Shown here piece by piece: positions 34,869 to 47,560 of a stretch of DNA of 48,008 nt. Each line of letters opens with the position of its first letter. Within the stretch, counting starts at the first letter, position 1. A program made the translations under genes and the position numbers. The notes beneath the pieces are model-generated. The model did not search any database. It worked only from the letters and a program-made list of their open reading frames with translations, and was not told where the DNA came from. The DNA lies in contig JAWQRO010000221.1 in the NCBI GenBank assembly GCA_033557835.1, positions 1-48,008 on the forward strand, given 5' to 3'. This stretch comes from Helochares maculicollis. Taxonomy: Eukaryota; Arthropoda; Insecta; Coleoptera; Hydrophilidae.

Positions 34869-36567
34869 TGTAAATATGATAGTTAAGATTAAGTATGTAC
34901 AAAAACACTATTATCATAATATTTACATTATAAAATGCACTTATCCATATTTTTTACACGAAACAAAAATACAAAAAAGACGTTTATTCCTATTTTAAAT
35001 TTACTATGACTAGTTTTCAAACAATTGTGTTTAAAAGTATACATACTACACATGTTATCATTTAGCTGCGACGAAACGAACATTTTTAATTCTGTAAAAA
35101 ATTGAAACCAACTGGGCTATAATCAGGCAGCGGGGAGGTAATCGTGATAAAAAACGAAGTAAACTAAATAGAATTTAACAATAAGGGAATCACAACCAGA
35201 CTTATACACAACGTTTTGAAGTTCAAGAAAATTTTCAGACACTCATCTTAATAGTCTTAAAAGGAATGCGTTTTCAAGAATCGTTTATTTATATAAAAAA
35301 TTATCGACACATTTTTTTCATTTTTATAAATAATAAAAAATCAATAAATATCTATACACTAAACTTTCTGTTATTATATACAAATATATTTATAAGAAAT
35401 ATTGCATATATGTTTTTCCATTTTTATTTACAATATCGATTTAAATATTTTCAATGAACAATTTGAAAATACAAAATCTTAAGTTTTTTTCAAAACCAGA
35501 AAACATTAAGGCGAATCCACGAGTGGAGACTTTAAACTCCTTACGTTTGAACACATTCTGAAATTAAAATATTAATTTCTCTTATAGCACTAATTCAGTC
35601 AATTATATTTTATTATTTGTTTAGTCCCGCCTCGTGATCGCCCTAAAGATTTAAACTGGCAAAGGAACAGTATTTCATAGTTTCTTTGTTAGTTGTACCA
35701 ATTAACAGTCTTATTAAGTATCCACTAAGATCGTATAAAAAGGAATGGGTCGCTACGATATTTATATGTTGGCCATATAATAAGCTTTGGTTACAAAATA
35801 ACTATGAACACGTTCCTTAATAAAATAATTATTTCGATTACATCACAAATATTTACAGCGACTCAAATAAGTTTAGTGAAGAATAGATCAGTATGTTTTG
35901 CTGTTTGTACATGAAATTTATATCTGGACCATTTGTTATTTTCGTGACTATTTTTGGAACATAATTTTATTGATGAAACATTTTCGGGTATCATTTTTGA
36001 TGATTTTATTTTTGGGGCATCACTTTATTTTTGGAGTCTTTTTGAAGACGAGGCATAATTTTTGATGACATATTTGCTGATCCATCATTTACCGAAAATT
36101 TTATTTCTGGAGCACCACCTTCTTCAAACTATTTTTAAGCACCCATTTATTTTAAATTACCATCGTTTGATGGTTCGAATTCGTCAACACTAAAGAATTG
36201 TTTGTGTCGCTGTAGATTGACAGCAAGAAAAATATACTTAGCTTCTACTGTACAGTCTCTACAAATTTGTTTCCTTAAAAAAATCACATAATGGAATGGA
36301 TTCATTATTGCTTCTCAAAAAAATAATCGTAACACAGAGATCTTTCATCGGCTAATGTTGGTATATGTCTCTGTGGTATCTTTGAAATCCGTTCCTACTT
36401 TCGCTACTGTTTAGCGCTCTAAGTGAGTGGGCTCTACATGTATCTCCCGTTATATAAGTGAAACCAGTAACGGGTAAGGTGCCTCCGGGGCCTCTTTGGG
36501 CCCTAGCACGCCTTCCCTCCGTACCATCTAGACAAAAAACCCCAGAGGGAGGCGCGCTGAGTTCTAG
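34869..36567 (-). other. Probable long 3' UTR of the LRR receptor gene
   Basis: No protein-coding frame is supportable. A degenerate series of roughly 30-nt units (TTTTATTTTTGG..GCATCA-like) lies at about 35940-36130, and a GC-rich hairpin lies next to the stop codon (36509-36554). Assignment as UTR is inferred from the absence of a nearer clear signal and the AATAAA at 34868. Confidence 0.35.
36509..36554 (-). other. GC-rich stem-loop just after the LRR stop codon
   Basis: The arms 36509-36519 (CGCCTTCCCTC) and 36545-36554 (GAGGGAGGCG) can pair with one bulged base around a 25-nt loop. They lie in a GC-rich patch (36480-36560) unlike the AT-rich surroundings, about 15 nt past the stop codon. 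The GC content and proximity suggest an RNA element of the 3' UTR. Confidence 0.35.
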
Positions 36568-38070
36568 CTACAATTCCGTCACCGGTATAGGCTTGATGAT
36601 GTTCTGTTGAGCACCACGCATAATGTAATCGTCATCAGAAAAAGTTTTCTGGTATTCATGTTCTTTTCTGCTTATGGCTCGCTTATTCCACTTGTAATCC
36701 TTTAAAGCTTCGCGTACCCTCTGCCGGTATCGAAACAACAAAAGGCCCAAACCACCAATCAAAATAATACCGCTCACTCCAAACGTTATTATAATTGCCT
36801 GTTGCTTCGGGTCCGTAAATGAGCAGCCCAAATCATCAGCAGTAAGAGTCCTCAATGGTTTATCCCTCAATTGCTGCGGCGTCGAGCACAGCACTTGCGT
36901 TAAATTTTTAACAGCTAGCAAATTGCCGAGCCACAACAACCGGCAATCGCAATGAATTGGGTTATCTGATAGCTCGAGCGTTTTCAATTCGTTCCACCCT
37001 AAAAGAGACTCGGCGAAAGTCTTGAAGCCGTTCTCCCTCAGCACCAAATGCCTGAGATTGGGCAGACCCAAAAGAGCACCTTCGTCCAGCTTCTGCAGAT
37101 TTCTGTTGCTCACCAAGATAATCGTCTCCAAATTTAAATTATCCGCGAAAGCACCTTTCTCCACGCGTTCCAAATTAGTCACACCACTGATATCCAGTTT
37201 TCTCAAATTGTTCAGCCCTTTGAAAGAATTCGCTTCCAAAGCGGCGAAATTATTTTGTCCGATGGTCAGTTCTTCCAAGCGCACCAAAAACGATAATTGT
37301 TTGGTCGGTATGGTTGTCAATTGGTTTCCAGCCAAATTTAGATTCCTTAAGCCAGTTAAGCCTCTGAAAGTGTTGTCGCTCAAATTAGCCAAATTAGCAC
37401 CATTTAAATCCAGGACCGACAGTTTCCCTAGACCTTGGAAGGCATCTTCGGGAAGCCCTTTAAAATCATTTAGCCCTATATGTAACTCTGCTAGGTTTCC
37501 CATAACAGAAAACGAAGGCGTAGGCACTACATTCAACATGTTGTCGTCTAAGTACAACACTTTTAACGCTAAGAGTCCTTCGAAAGTTTTCGCATGGATT
37601 TTGACTATCCTGTTTTGGCCTAAGTTTAGTTCCTCCAATTTTGGCAGTATTGAAAAGACACGACTAGGTAGTTCTTCTAAGTAATTTTCCCGAAGATTAA
37701 GAACAGTTAACGATTTGAGCCCTTGGAAGGTGGTGTTGTCGATGTCCGAAAGCTTGTTTTTATTTAGGTGTAGCTCCTGGAGCTTCTCTTGGTTAACGAA
37801 GCTCCTCTTCGGTATGCTAACTAAGTGGTTACTAGATAAGTCCACGTACTGCAAATCACGGTAAAACTGAAATGCAGCGTCTACAGTTTTTATTTTGTTG
37901 TTTCTTAGCACAAGTCTTTGGATGGCTGGGTTTAGTGTAATTGGTAAAACGTCCAATTTGCTCCTTTCGCACTGCACTACGTAAGTCTCATCGTCGCACA
38001 CACATCCATTTGGGCAGCCTACTCCAAGCGCCGACGTCACTGCGAAACTCAAGAAGAGAATGGGAAGCAT
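36568..38070 (-). CDS. LRR single-pass membrane receptor, Tartan/Capricious-like
   Basis: One coding exon, 500 residues. The start is the ATG at 38070. The open frame extends 5' to 38106 only through a ttttgttgcag acceptor (exon begins at 38097), so upstream exons are non-coding. Order: signal peptide MLPILFLSFAVTSALG; LRRNT (CPNGCVCDDETYVVQC); 14 leucine-rich repeats; LRRCT (NPIHCDCRLLWLG to DDLGC); a membrane helix (AIIITFGVSGIILIGGLGLL); and a cytoplasmic tail of about 50 residues ending KPIPVTEL. Fourteen repeats, an uninterrupted coding exon and the C-terminal IPVTEL fit insect Tartan/Capricious cell-surface proteins, which set cell affinity and synaptic targeting. The tail is much shorter than in fly Capricious or Tartan, so which paralogue it is remains open. 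The C-terminal TEL could bind PDZ domains (inference). Confidence 0.85.
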   Translation of the reverse strand: MLPILFLSFAVTSALGVGCPNGCVCDDETYVVQCERSKLDVLPITLNPAIQRLVLRNNKIKTVDAAFQFYRDLQYVDLSSNHLVSIPKRSFVNQEKLQELHLNKNKLSDIDNTTFQGLKSLTVLNLRENYLEELPSRVFSILPKLEELNLGQNRIVKIHAKTFEGLLALKVLYLDDNMLNVVPTPSFSVMGNLAELHIGLNDFKGLPEDAFQGLGKLSVLDLNGANLANLSDNTFRGLTGLRNLNLAGNQLTTIPTKQLSFLVRLEELTIGQNNFAALEANSFKGLNNLRKLDISGVTNLERVEKGAFADNLNLETIILVSNRNLQKLDEGALLGLPNLRHLVLRENGFKTFAESLLGWNELKTLELSDNPIHCDCRLLWLGNLLAVKNLTQVLCSTPQQLRDKPLRTLTADDLGCSFTDPKQQAIIITFGVSGIILIGGLGLLLFRYRQRVREALKDYKWNKRAISRKEHEYQKTFSDDDYIMRGAQQNIIKPIPVTEL

Positions 38071-38106
38071 CGTGGATTTCGATGAAGGCCAAGACCACTG
38101 CAACAA

Positions 38107-41100
38107 AAATAAGGGGTGAGTTTCCTTGCTTTATAACGATTCCAGTTTTTAATTGTTTTTCCTATGATTATATATATTGTGCGCAACTATGGTTAAAGTC
38201 TAAATGGTAGGGTTGTAGACTACTATTGATTTAAGTGAGCTTATTCAAGTTTAATACTGCTTGCAGAGAGAGTTTGCTATTTTTCTGTTCACGGTTCGAT
38301 GTAATTACTTTTTAAGACTATTATTCAAAATAGTTTTTGTTTAAATTTAAAATATCTATTCATTAGTCATAAGTTATAATGGTAATTGTCATGCAAAGGA
38401 GCGTCCACAGCGTGAATTCGGCCAGCACTCCTTTTTGTATAGGGCAAAGAATTATAGAGATTTCTTCCTAGGAAGAAGCACCTTTCGCCCGTCACGAGTA
38501 TGCGTTGATTAGCCTGTTACAAATTTGCGATGACTTTGTGTGCAGCTTGTTTCGAAATTCTTTGATAAAGAAGTTATTCGTCACAATGTCTAAGTGATTT
38601 ATATTAAAGTCTTTTAGGACCCCCAGTGATCATTGAATGGGGTCACACTATCCTCTTCTTTTAGGAAAGGAAAGATATTCATTGGAAGTTGGTTCCTTAT
38701 AAAATGATTAATCATCATAGTCGTTACGAAGTAGTTTTTAACAAGATATTTAAATAAATTTATAACAACATTTTATCTTGAATTGTTATTATTTGAAGAT
38801 TATTATATCATTAGAAGAAAATCAGAAGATAACTATCATTATTTGTCAAGAGATGTTAATTAATTATTTATATATTTTTTCAAAAATAAAGTTATAACTC
38901 GTAAAAGGTAAATGGTGCTGCAAACAGAATCGTTTAGGCGTTTAATTGTTCGTTTCAACTAAACAGTGCCTGTAATTAAAATTTTAAATATTGTAAGATC
39001 TATTCGCCAAATTTGCAAAATAATTGAATTATAATTCGGAAACAAGATTAATCGACAACAAACTTACCGACTTTAAGCCTGAATACTTATTATGCGTCTC
39101 AAAACCTAAGGGTTTGTTAAACAATTATAATGACCTTTTATGAAATAAGCTATTCCAGTTGCTTTTCATATATAATTACCTATAGTAAGATTAGAAGGCA
39201 CTGCCGAAACATTAGCTAATATGCAAAATATGACAAAATAAAGCACATGTTAGTAAGGAAGTATGCAGATCAAAGAGACGAAAGTTGCTTAGCCAATGAC
39301 CTAACCCTTCAAATACAGATGCATAGCGAAGCAGTTAATGTATGTATAGTTATAAACTGCATATATTATATTTAATTTGCAGTTATGTTGAATGTCATAA
39401 GATTCAAGCCCCAATAAAAGTTTCAAAAAAATAAACGTTTGCTAATGAGGCCTGGAGATCATTCTTTTCAGAACATTTAATGAGGTTATGTAACTTACAT
39501 ACGAAGACAATATCTCTTCAGTCCGAAAATTTACAGAAACATAAACAAGTTATATCACAAAACATCTACCAAAGATAAAATCCTTACACTCAACAGCAAA
39601 CCTATAGTGAAAATCAAAAACAAAACAACGCTTATCAGCCATTGGTACCAAATTATTAGATACTATCAAAGATTGGCATCAACTACCATGTTTTAGCAGT
39701 AATACTCAACATAGTTGGCAAAATTAAAACTAATATCGAAATCAAAATAAATTGCAAGTATAATAATACGCCTATATGTTCAATTTTGTTCAACTGAACT
39801 ACCAATAAAATATTCCTAAAAGTTTCTAGCATTTCAAACCAAAACCTATGTCAACGCAGAAAACTTAACAATACGTAGATACAATTGATGGTTTTTATAC
39901 AGATCTAAAAGTAAAATTCCTATAAAATTAGAGCATTATGAAAGATCAGATGACGGTAGAGCAAGTAGATTTTCACCAAAATGCACAAGCCCAAGGCAAC
40001 TTCCAAAAGAAGTAATGATACACTAAACCCATCTGTCAAATATACAAAAACGGATCATCATGAAAATATGAAATTGCGAAAGGAAGCCTTGCCGGCATTC
40101 CTGTGACAAATTTACTCTTCCAGAATAAATGTTCTTCTTTAGGGCGGTTGTATCAGATATTTCTAGGCAACTAAATATATATAAATTAATTATATTGGTT
40201 AAGACCCCCTCACCAAAAAAAGGGAAAAAGTTGATGCAGTCTTTATCAAAATATTTATTATATAATTTTAGTAGCAAAATATTACCCAATACTATATTAT
40301 TACGTCATTATTATTAATATAAGAAAATTAGAAGAATTACAAAAATAGATTATTTTCATTTATCAAGAGTTTTTATTTGATATATTTTTTAATGGCGAGT
40401 TATAACCCGTAATTTATTCAAAAATCATCCCTGTTAGGTATTGAGAAAAACATTGTCATGTGTCGAATATGAAGATAAATTTGTCCACAGATAATGGAAA
40501 AGATAATTTTATATCCGCAACAAAAGATCATGGCATGTAAAGTATAACTTTCGGCTAGTACCATCGTTGCAAAAGTAACTGTAACCAAAACAACCCAGTT
40601 TAATTGCAGTTGAAAAGTAGAAACATCATCGGGAATTTAATATTATTTATTGGGTAGTTAAAAGCAGATTCGGCACAATTCTGGTACGATTTCCAACCGG
40701 ATATCGCCGCTATTAGGAATGATTTATTTAGTCCGCGGCCGGTATTATGTAAAGTTGTTGGTTTTCAGTCTATAAATCTTTCAATTGGCTTTTCTAGTTT
40801 GTATAATGGCGTGTCTGTTTTCCCGGCACAACACAAGTGCTTCAGCTGTGCCTTCCCTTCGATTCTCTACCCACTGCCTGCCTCCCTTCATCCCCGCCCT
40901 AGTTTTCGTTTCCTTCGCTAGCCACAGTTTTCTTCACATCAATGTCTCTGTATTGTTTCCAGCTCTTTTTCTCTATAAATTTACCACATTTTTTGCAACA
41001 TTTCATTTCCACAGTTTGTTTAGATCGCTTTATATACATATTCTTATCTTTAGGGTTTTCTTAGTATAATTTCTTTGACAACCCGTCCCTTCTCTACTCG

Positions 41101-43199
41101 CATCCGTTTTCTTAGTTTCCATTTCCCGTGTTTATAATTTATATTCTCTCCAAGACTACGCTTTCTCCACTAGTATTTAGTTCTTACGAACGCTCGGCCA
41201 AGTTTCAAGCAAGCTTGCGTGCAGACTCATTTATGAAGTTGTAATTTTCATGCCAGATCGATTTATTTCCATTGAATCCCGGATTAATTTTTCAATTAAA
41301 GCTACATTTCAATATTTAATTTAGGGCTTCGGATTACCATGCACGCGAGAAATCGCTTCAGATTTGTTCATTTCGTTCATATAATTATCGGTATTGACAG
41401 AAGATTTGAATTGGGGCGGCTTAAAGCACAATGCGAAGGCGAGTGGGAAAACTTTATCATTTAAGAACAGGATTGGAAGGCGATGTCAGAGAAATTTCAC
41501 TCTATAAGTCTTATTTCAGAATAAATTGTTTTATTTATAGTTTGTATTTGGGTTTTGTGTACGACAACAGTAACATGTATAAATTTCAACATTTTTTTAA
41601 ATAGCATGCAGAACGCTACATATAATGTTTTAACTTGAACTAGATGCTTGGTATTGCAAACCCTTGATGATAGCATACAAATTTGTAAGTATCGTCTGCT
41701 GACATTTGGTTAACATAGTGAAATAGTTTATATTCCAAATATTTTCTGATCATTATTTAGTTTGTGTTCTTATATATAGAGATGAAATTTCAAAGCTCGT
41801 CTAGAAAAATCTAAGCACGCAAAAGGATATAGCACTAATACTATATTGCGTTCTGCTGTTCATTACTGTTCACATTATAAAATGAGAAATATCATATAGT
41901 GGAATGAAAACTGAATATTAATTTGAATGCACTTAAAACAAGTTTGCTCCTATGATTTATCCAATCAAAACTGTTTGTAGAGAAACAAATCAAGAAAAGT
42001 TGTTGAGTATTTTGATGTTGAAACTGGCTGCTTGTCAACAGAGAGCAGCACATAAATTTTCCCGTAATTCTCTTTTGCAGTCCACTGGATACTCATCAAA
42101 AGTTAAGTGTATCTAATTAATTACCTGAAAAGTTAGTTTCAAAATAATTACTCTTCTTGAAATTTAATATAGGCCAACGGAGTTATTAGGTAAAAGGCTT
42201 TTAAACTTCAATGTTTTTTATAAAAATCTCTGCTGTAATCTGGGAACATGCTCCAAACAAAATATTTTCATCAACACAACTTACAAAAAATTAATAACAT
42301 AAATTGGTACAACGATATCAACTCCTGTAGTATAAAAATCTAAGTGCTGCCATTTCCCGAACTGAGAAAATTGTTTTGCAGAACTTCCAAACCGAAACAT
42401 AATCGGCAAAAAATGGAATGCGATCAAATGAAATTATAGAACTGCAGAAGCAATTATCTAGCCTCAGTAAATGCACCTAAAAACGATAGGTAACCTGCTT
42501 GTTCAAAATGTATCTCCTGCAACAATACAATCATGTGGCAATAATTTTGAAACACATGTACACACAAACTCCTTTCCGTTCTGTTCTGCTGTGACTTGAC
42601 GATGGAATTCTTTCACATGTTAAATATTCAGTAAAGTTATTGTACTGGTGTAATATGGTCGAAAGCCATATCATATTGTCTATTATGCAACGCGTTTGCC
42701 GCTTAACACCAAGGTTTACCGTTTTACTGTCACTTAATGCTTTAATAACAATTTTATACATTATTTATCAGGCTTGGAGAGTGTGTAGGAAGCTGTCATT
42801 GGTTTTAAGCATGCCTCGAACATTATTTTTACGGCTTTACACAGCTTTTCTCTTGTACAACTCAATTTATTTCCAATTTCTTGCGTTCGGAGCCCGGTAT
42901 ACCTCATTACAAGCAATCCATAGCCAAGAGAACTTATTCCATTAATAGAGAAACCGATGTGTGTTGAAGAGATTACTCACCAAAAACAAACACCTTGGTT
43001 ACACTAGTGCAGTGGTTTTGCTCCACACATACACAGGCCAAACTCAATCCCCCACGACCGTATAGCGTTGGCTTTTCATGGCCCTTAGGATCGCCCAACG
43101 TAAAGGCGCCGTTGAATCGCCCCCTTAAACTCTCCTTATAAAAAATCTAAGAGAAGTTTAACCTACATAGAAAATCAATGTTCTTTTATTCTTTGCGCC
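38107..43199 (-). other. Presumed 5' intron/regulatory DNA of the LRR gene
   Basis: No coding exon was recognised on either strand. There is an imperfect repeat of about 100 bp at 38805-38903 and 40300-40412 (shared TATCAAGAG, GTTATAACYCGTAA). An A-rich segment at 39480-40120 has a coding-like feel but is full of stops. The frame at 40785-41069 lacks supporting signals. Confidence 0.35.
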
Positions 43200-43680
43200 A
43201 GTTATCCGCGGAAGTAGCTCAAAAGGAAGGTGGCAATCAATCGAGACATGGAGTTGTTTCTTTTTCAATTGGTTCTTTCGCCAGGGGTGTGCTTTTGAGA
43301 TAGTAAGGGGACCGGAAGAACATTCTCATTACGAGTTTTCGGAGGGGCGGGGGATTACCGCCTTGAAAATCATTATAATTCCTATTTCCAGCGATGTTCA
43401 GGAGTGCGTGGCCCCGCAGCAATCTGTGTAATGTCCCCCAACGGGCCGGTAAGCTGCTTACATGGCCGCCGCGATGATTGGCTCGAGACCCCACGCATCT
43501 CAAACTATTATTTTTCTCTCTTATCCGCAACGTTTAGTGCTATTTGAATGTGTCCCCTGTTGCGAAACTTTTTAGCTGCTGAAAGTTTGTTTTTATTCTT
43601 TCGCCGAAGATAAAAATTCAGTTGTCCTGGACTCCTGTCCCGCTTTCTGGATTTACCGGGCGCTGGAGATGGCCGTGGTA
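43200..43680. promoter_or_regulatory. GC-rich island, candidate regulatory DNA
   Basis: GC content rises well above the surroundings, with runs such as CCCCCAACGGGCCGG and GGCCGCCGCGATG. The minus-strand frame at 43237-43530 has no start context, domain or splice site to support it as coding. A distal promoter or enhancer of the LRR gene is possible. Confidence 0.25.
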
Positions 43681-44060
43681 TGGGACGGAATATTAATTAT
43701 TTTATACGCTTCATTTTAATCATTCTCGCTTTCCACTTTTATTTCATTTTTATTTATTTGAATTTTACTCCCGTTTTATCGTCTACCCTTTCGCTTGCGT
43801 TATCTTGCGCCGTTTTTGGCTTTAAGTATTCATTTATAATATTAATCACTCTTAATTTAATTTTTCCCTTCATGAATTTATTTGCTAACGTAATGAGTTT
43901 TTCGCTCTTAATTTACTTGTTTTTCATTTTTATTCTACCTGTTTTCCTACATAATATGTTTGTTTTCGTTTTAAATCTGTTTTTTACAAATAAGTTGTTA
44001 AGCTTTCATATCTTTATATAAATAAATGCAGCTATTTTGAGCCATATTGCATGGTGTAAC

Positions 44061-44066
<6 letters not shown>

Positions 44067-44128
<62 letters not shown>
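44067..44128. repeat. (TA)n microsatellite, about 31 units
   Basis: An uninterrupted TA dinucleotide run of 62 bp. The minus-strand open frame across it (a poly Ile-Tyr peptide) is an artefact. Confidence 0.97.
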
Positions 44129-44131
<3 letters not shown>

Positions 44132-47100
44132 TGCATTGTTTTTGTGGTACCTCTTAAAGTGGTTGCTGAAACAATAGTGTTATTATGCAACAAATCAAAA
44201 GTGCTCAGAGGCAAACTGGCGCTTGATAAGATAAATCCGTCGGGACAAAAGTATGTAGGAAGGAAAAAAACCTGAAGAGCAACTTGACCTATTTTGAAAC
44301 ATCTTGGAGATAGGAGCTTAGGAGATTACTTCTGTAGTCTCTTTGGTTTTCAAATTTGCATAAAATTTCCACATCTAATAATGTTTACTTGTAAGCGGTT
44401 ACCTTACGGCGTGACGCAAACCCAAGAAAATAAATAGAAAACAGGTTCCATTAACGTGAATGCGCAGCAATTATTTATTTATGTGGCTATAATTTTGCAT
44501 AGTGGCATTGTGTGTAATTAAAATTGCGACATCTATAAGTAGCCGTAATTGAATGCGTTGCTGGTTTTTGCTAGCAAATGATTTTGCGTACATAAATATC
44601 GTTTTCCGCGTACAAATACAAATTTTCCGCATTTTCTGAGTTAAAAGAGTACAAGTCTTAGTTATACTAAATCTGAATTGGCAAGGTTTCCGCGTGAAGG
44701 AATGCTGAGTTTTAATGGATTATTTCATTCACCGGAGAACACATTTTTCAGTATTACAGTAGTGAATCTCGCAATGCTTTATTTTAAAAAATTATACCTT
44801 GTTACGTGTAGTTTTTGAAAATGAGGAAGTTTTAGGTCAAGAATGTTGAATTAGAAGCATTGAATGGAGGAATGGTTTTCTAGCATGACCATAATATTGG
44901 TTACAATTTAGAACAATGTACATGTAATTTTGAGTATGTAAACAGCATTGAGTATATGCGTATGCAGGTGGGCAATGCAATACGAATTGTTGGCAACCAC
45001 ATCTCTCACTGTACATTCTCATCCTCAGCAGTATATTATTTCATTATGAAAAATTATACGCAATTATTGGTGTAATTGCTGGTACAATGTCAACAAGTGT
45101 TGGTAATTAATGAATAAATTAATAAATAATGCTAATAATAGTCATGATAGCTTAAATCTAGATGCTGAAATAAGATCGATCAAGTTCTCAATAAGCTCAC
45201 AAGGGAGCTAGATTCTAGGTTCGAAAAATCTGACGTACTGTGCGGATAAATAAACACTGAAATCTACCTGTAGTCTCAATCGATAATGATTATAGCTAAA
45301 TAGTTTTTAACGCCATACTGATGCCGGCTTCCGTGAGGGTAATTATACCAATAGTAAAGGCTCGCATAAATTTGTGTCCGCGCTAATCTACATGATTTAT
45401 ACTTATACACAGCTATTCGGATGAAAAAATACGGAAAAACATTTATCGCGATCCGGTTAATGCTGCTATTTCATGTTGCTAGCATGCATACGTGAGTGCC
45501 AATGATAATGAGAGTTGTGTGGTGTGTTTATATTTTAAATTATTACCTCAGCTATGGGACGTACCAACTTTGCGGAGCGCTTTTAAGGAGCGGTTTTTAC
45601 GCATACGTAATGTGTAATGCGATCCACTGATATGAAATTATAATTGTGCTGCCGCAAAAAACGTCCAAATTAAACCGAAAAAAACAACGACCTACTAAGA
45701 GGAAGAAATCTCGACCATCTTTATTGACTGCGTGTGCCTCTTTCTTTATTTTCTGTCGCCGGGTACCAAAGGTCAGAACGTTTACAATTGACGTAAATAG
45801 CAAATAACACTAAAGCATTACGAAGCAAACCAATAAATACAATTTATGACCGTAATATATGTTAGGTTGCGAACTTAAACACAATTAGTTCCTGATAAAA
45901 GAATATAGTTTCAAGGCCTCGCTAATTGATTATTACGACAGCGCTATAAATATTTAATGAACGCTCGTCGGCAAAATCCTTTGGGGTTAGAATTCAGAAT
46001 TTTGAAAATAATGATCCAGTTGATCACCAAAGGCACTAAAAAGTATGGACGTAAAGAGGTCGAAAATGTCGAATACAAGAGATTTAAAAATCATAGTTTG
46101 TCAAACTGAATTCAACAGAGAAAATGGCAAAATTCCAATAATAGAGACGGAAATATAATAGAAATAGATATTGAATAATATGTAAGTCGAAGTAGAATAA
46201 ATGATGTGGAAAGAAAGTATGTAAAATATTAAAAGGGAAATTGTATTGAAATAGCAGCGGGGATCCAGTAAAAGGGGTGCTGAAAAAATTAAAGTGCGGC
46301 GAATTATTGATTGAAAAATTTTCGCTGTGCGCATTTACTGGCAAAACCCGATAAGATATCCATAAATATAGGTATTTGCGCCAAAACGTCCGAAAACTAA
46401 CGGATTTATGCGTACCATTTGCTTTATTTATAGTTGGGAAGGCACACCCCTGGCCGATGACACGTACACAACTCTAAAAACACCCCCCTGTTTTACCCTG
46501 CTGCTAGTGGTGGAAATGCATTAGCCCGATAGAAATATTTTTGGATGTTTATGGTCTAGATGTAATTTATACCCCGCGCCATCATTCCCGCGGCTAGGGA
46601 CTCAGGTGGGAATTAAATGTAATGAAAAATAAATTTTATGGACCCCTGTTTATAGACAATCACTTACGAAGCGCTTCCATAAAAAAATCTGTTGTTTTTT
46701 CATTATGCACTAGAGAGGATAACCTTTACTCACTCAATGATGTATTCATTTAAATAATTAAAAATCAATTAAGCGAAATAAAGATGAAACTCTATAATAT
46801 ACGAAGTGATGCAATTAAAATGGCGGTGTCTTCTCGTTTTAATCCTTGCCGATTCGTCTTGTTTGTTGGTTTCTAGTTGATTCATTCCTTGTCGTTTTGT
46901 TCATTTGTGATTCATTCCTTGTCGCGATATTCCTGGTTGGTTCCTTTTCGTTTGATTTCTCAGGTCTTATTTTATAATTGCTGAAGTATGCAATCCGATA
47001 AATAAGCTATTGAGACAATGACATTTCCCGGACTGATTTTAAATGCACCGACAATTTAATAAGCGCACTTTGATGATTTTGATGACAAATCCTGTAGGTC

Positions 47101-47382
47101 AGAAGCTTCGACTCCAAAATTGAAGTCTTTGGGAAGAGCAAACTGAAATACTTATTCTATATTTCCTGCCAAGATAGTTTGCTTAGATAAAAAAGTGACT
47201 CGTGGCGTAGTTTTAATAGAAAATGGGCAGATGTTCGAAGAAAAACGTGGATATCGATTTTTGGCGTCTCTATCTAGCAACTGGTAAAAGATTAATCTAA
47301 ATTGTTGCATGCTTTTCCTTGAGCGACGATTTGTCTTCATAATAGCCGAAATCAATCATATTTCAAAATGTTATTCACTTAC
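44129..47382. other. Non-coding DNA upstream of the LRR gene
   Basis: No gene seen. A moderately GC-rich patch lies at 46430-46620. A perfect 17-bp direct repeat (TGATTCATTCCTTGTCG) occurs at 46878-46894 and 46908-46924, 30 bp apart. Confidence 0.4.
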
Positions 47383-47560
47383 AACGACTACCGACCGCCG
47401 CGTCGCAGTTGAGCAGCATCTGATGTCGAAATCTTCACCGGCAGACATTCAAATTAGAAGGTGATTAATTTTTAGCGAGTTACATTCTGGTTTCGGACTG
47501 GTCTGCGGTATTCAAAGTGTAGGTCTAAGAATATTAAGTGGGAGTCGGTTCAGTTAGCCT
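47383..47560 (-). other. Candidate 5' non-coding exon of the LRR gene
   Basis: On the minus strand a GC-richer segment (..GCGACGCGGCGGTCGGTAGT) ends at a strong donor, GTCGTT|gtaagt, at 47382. It has no sustained ATG frame. The LRR coding exon begins at an acceptor (38098), so an upstream exon is required, and this is the best donor I noticed. The 9.3-kb intron this implies is normal for such genes. The 5' end is a guess. Confidence 0.3.

Noticed and set aside
37022..37684. 220-codon open frame on the plus strand opposite the LRR gene
   Set aside because: Fully antisense to the LRR coding exon. Its openness follows from the regular leucine codons on the other strand, and no signals support it.
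36568..38106. LRR protein start at 38106
   Set aside because: The codon there is TTG and lies in the intron, before the acceptor. The first ATG in the exon is at 38070 and begins a clean signal peptide.
43680..44021. 113-codon hydrophobic frame on the plus strand
   Set aside because: T-rich DNA gives long Phe/Leu/Ile runs. There is no splice, promoter or family evidence.
44032..44214. 60-codon minus-strand frame
   Set aside because: Its core is the (TA)n microsatellite read as Ile-Tyr repeats.
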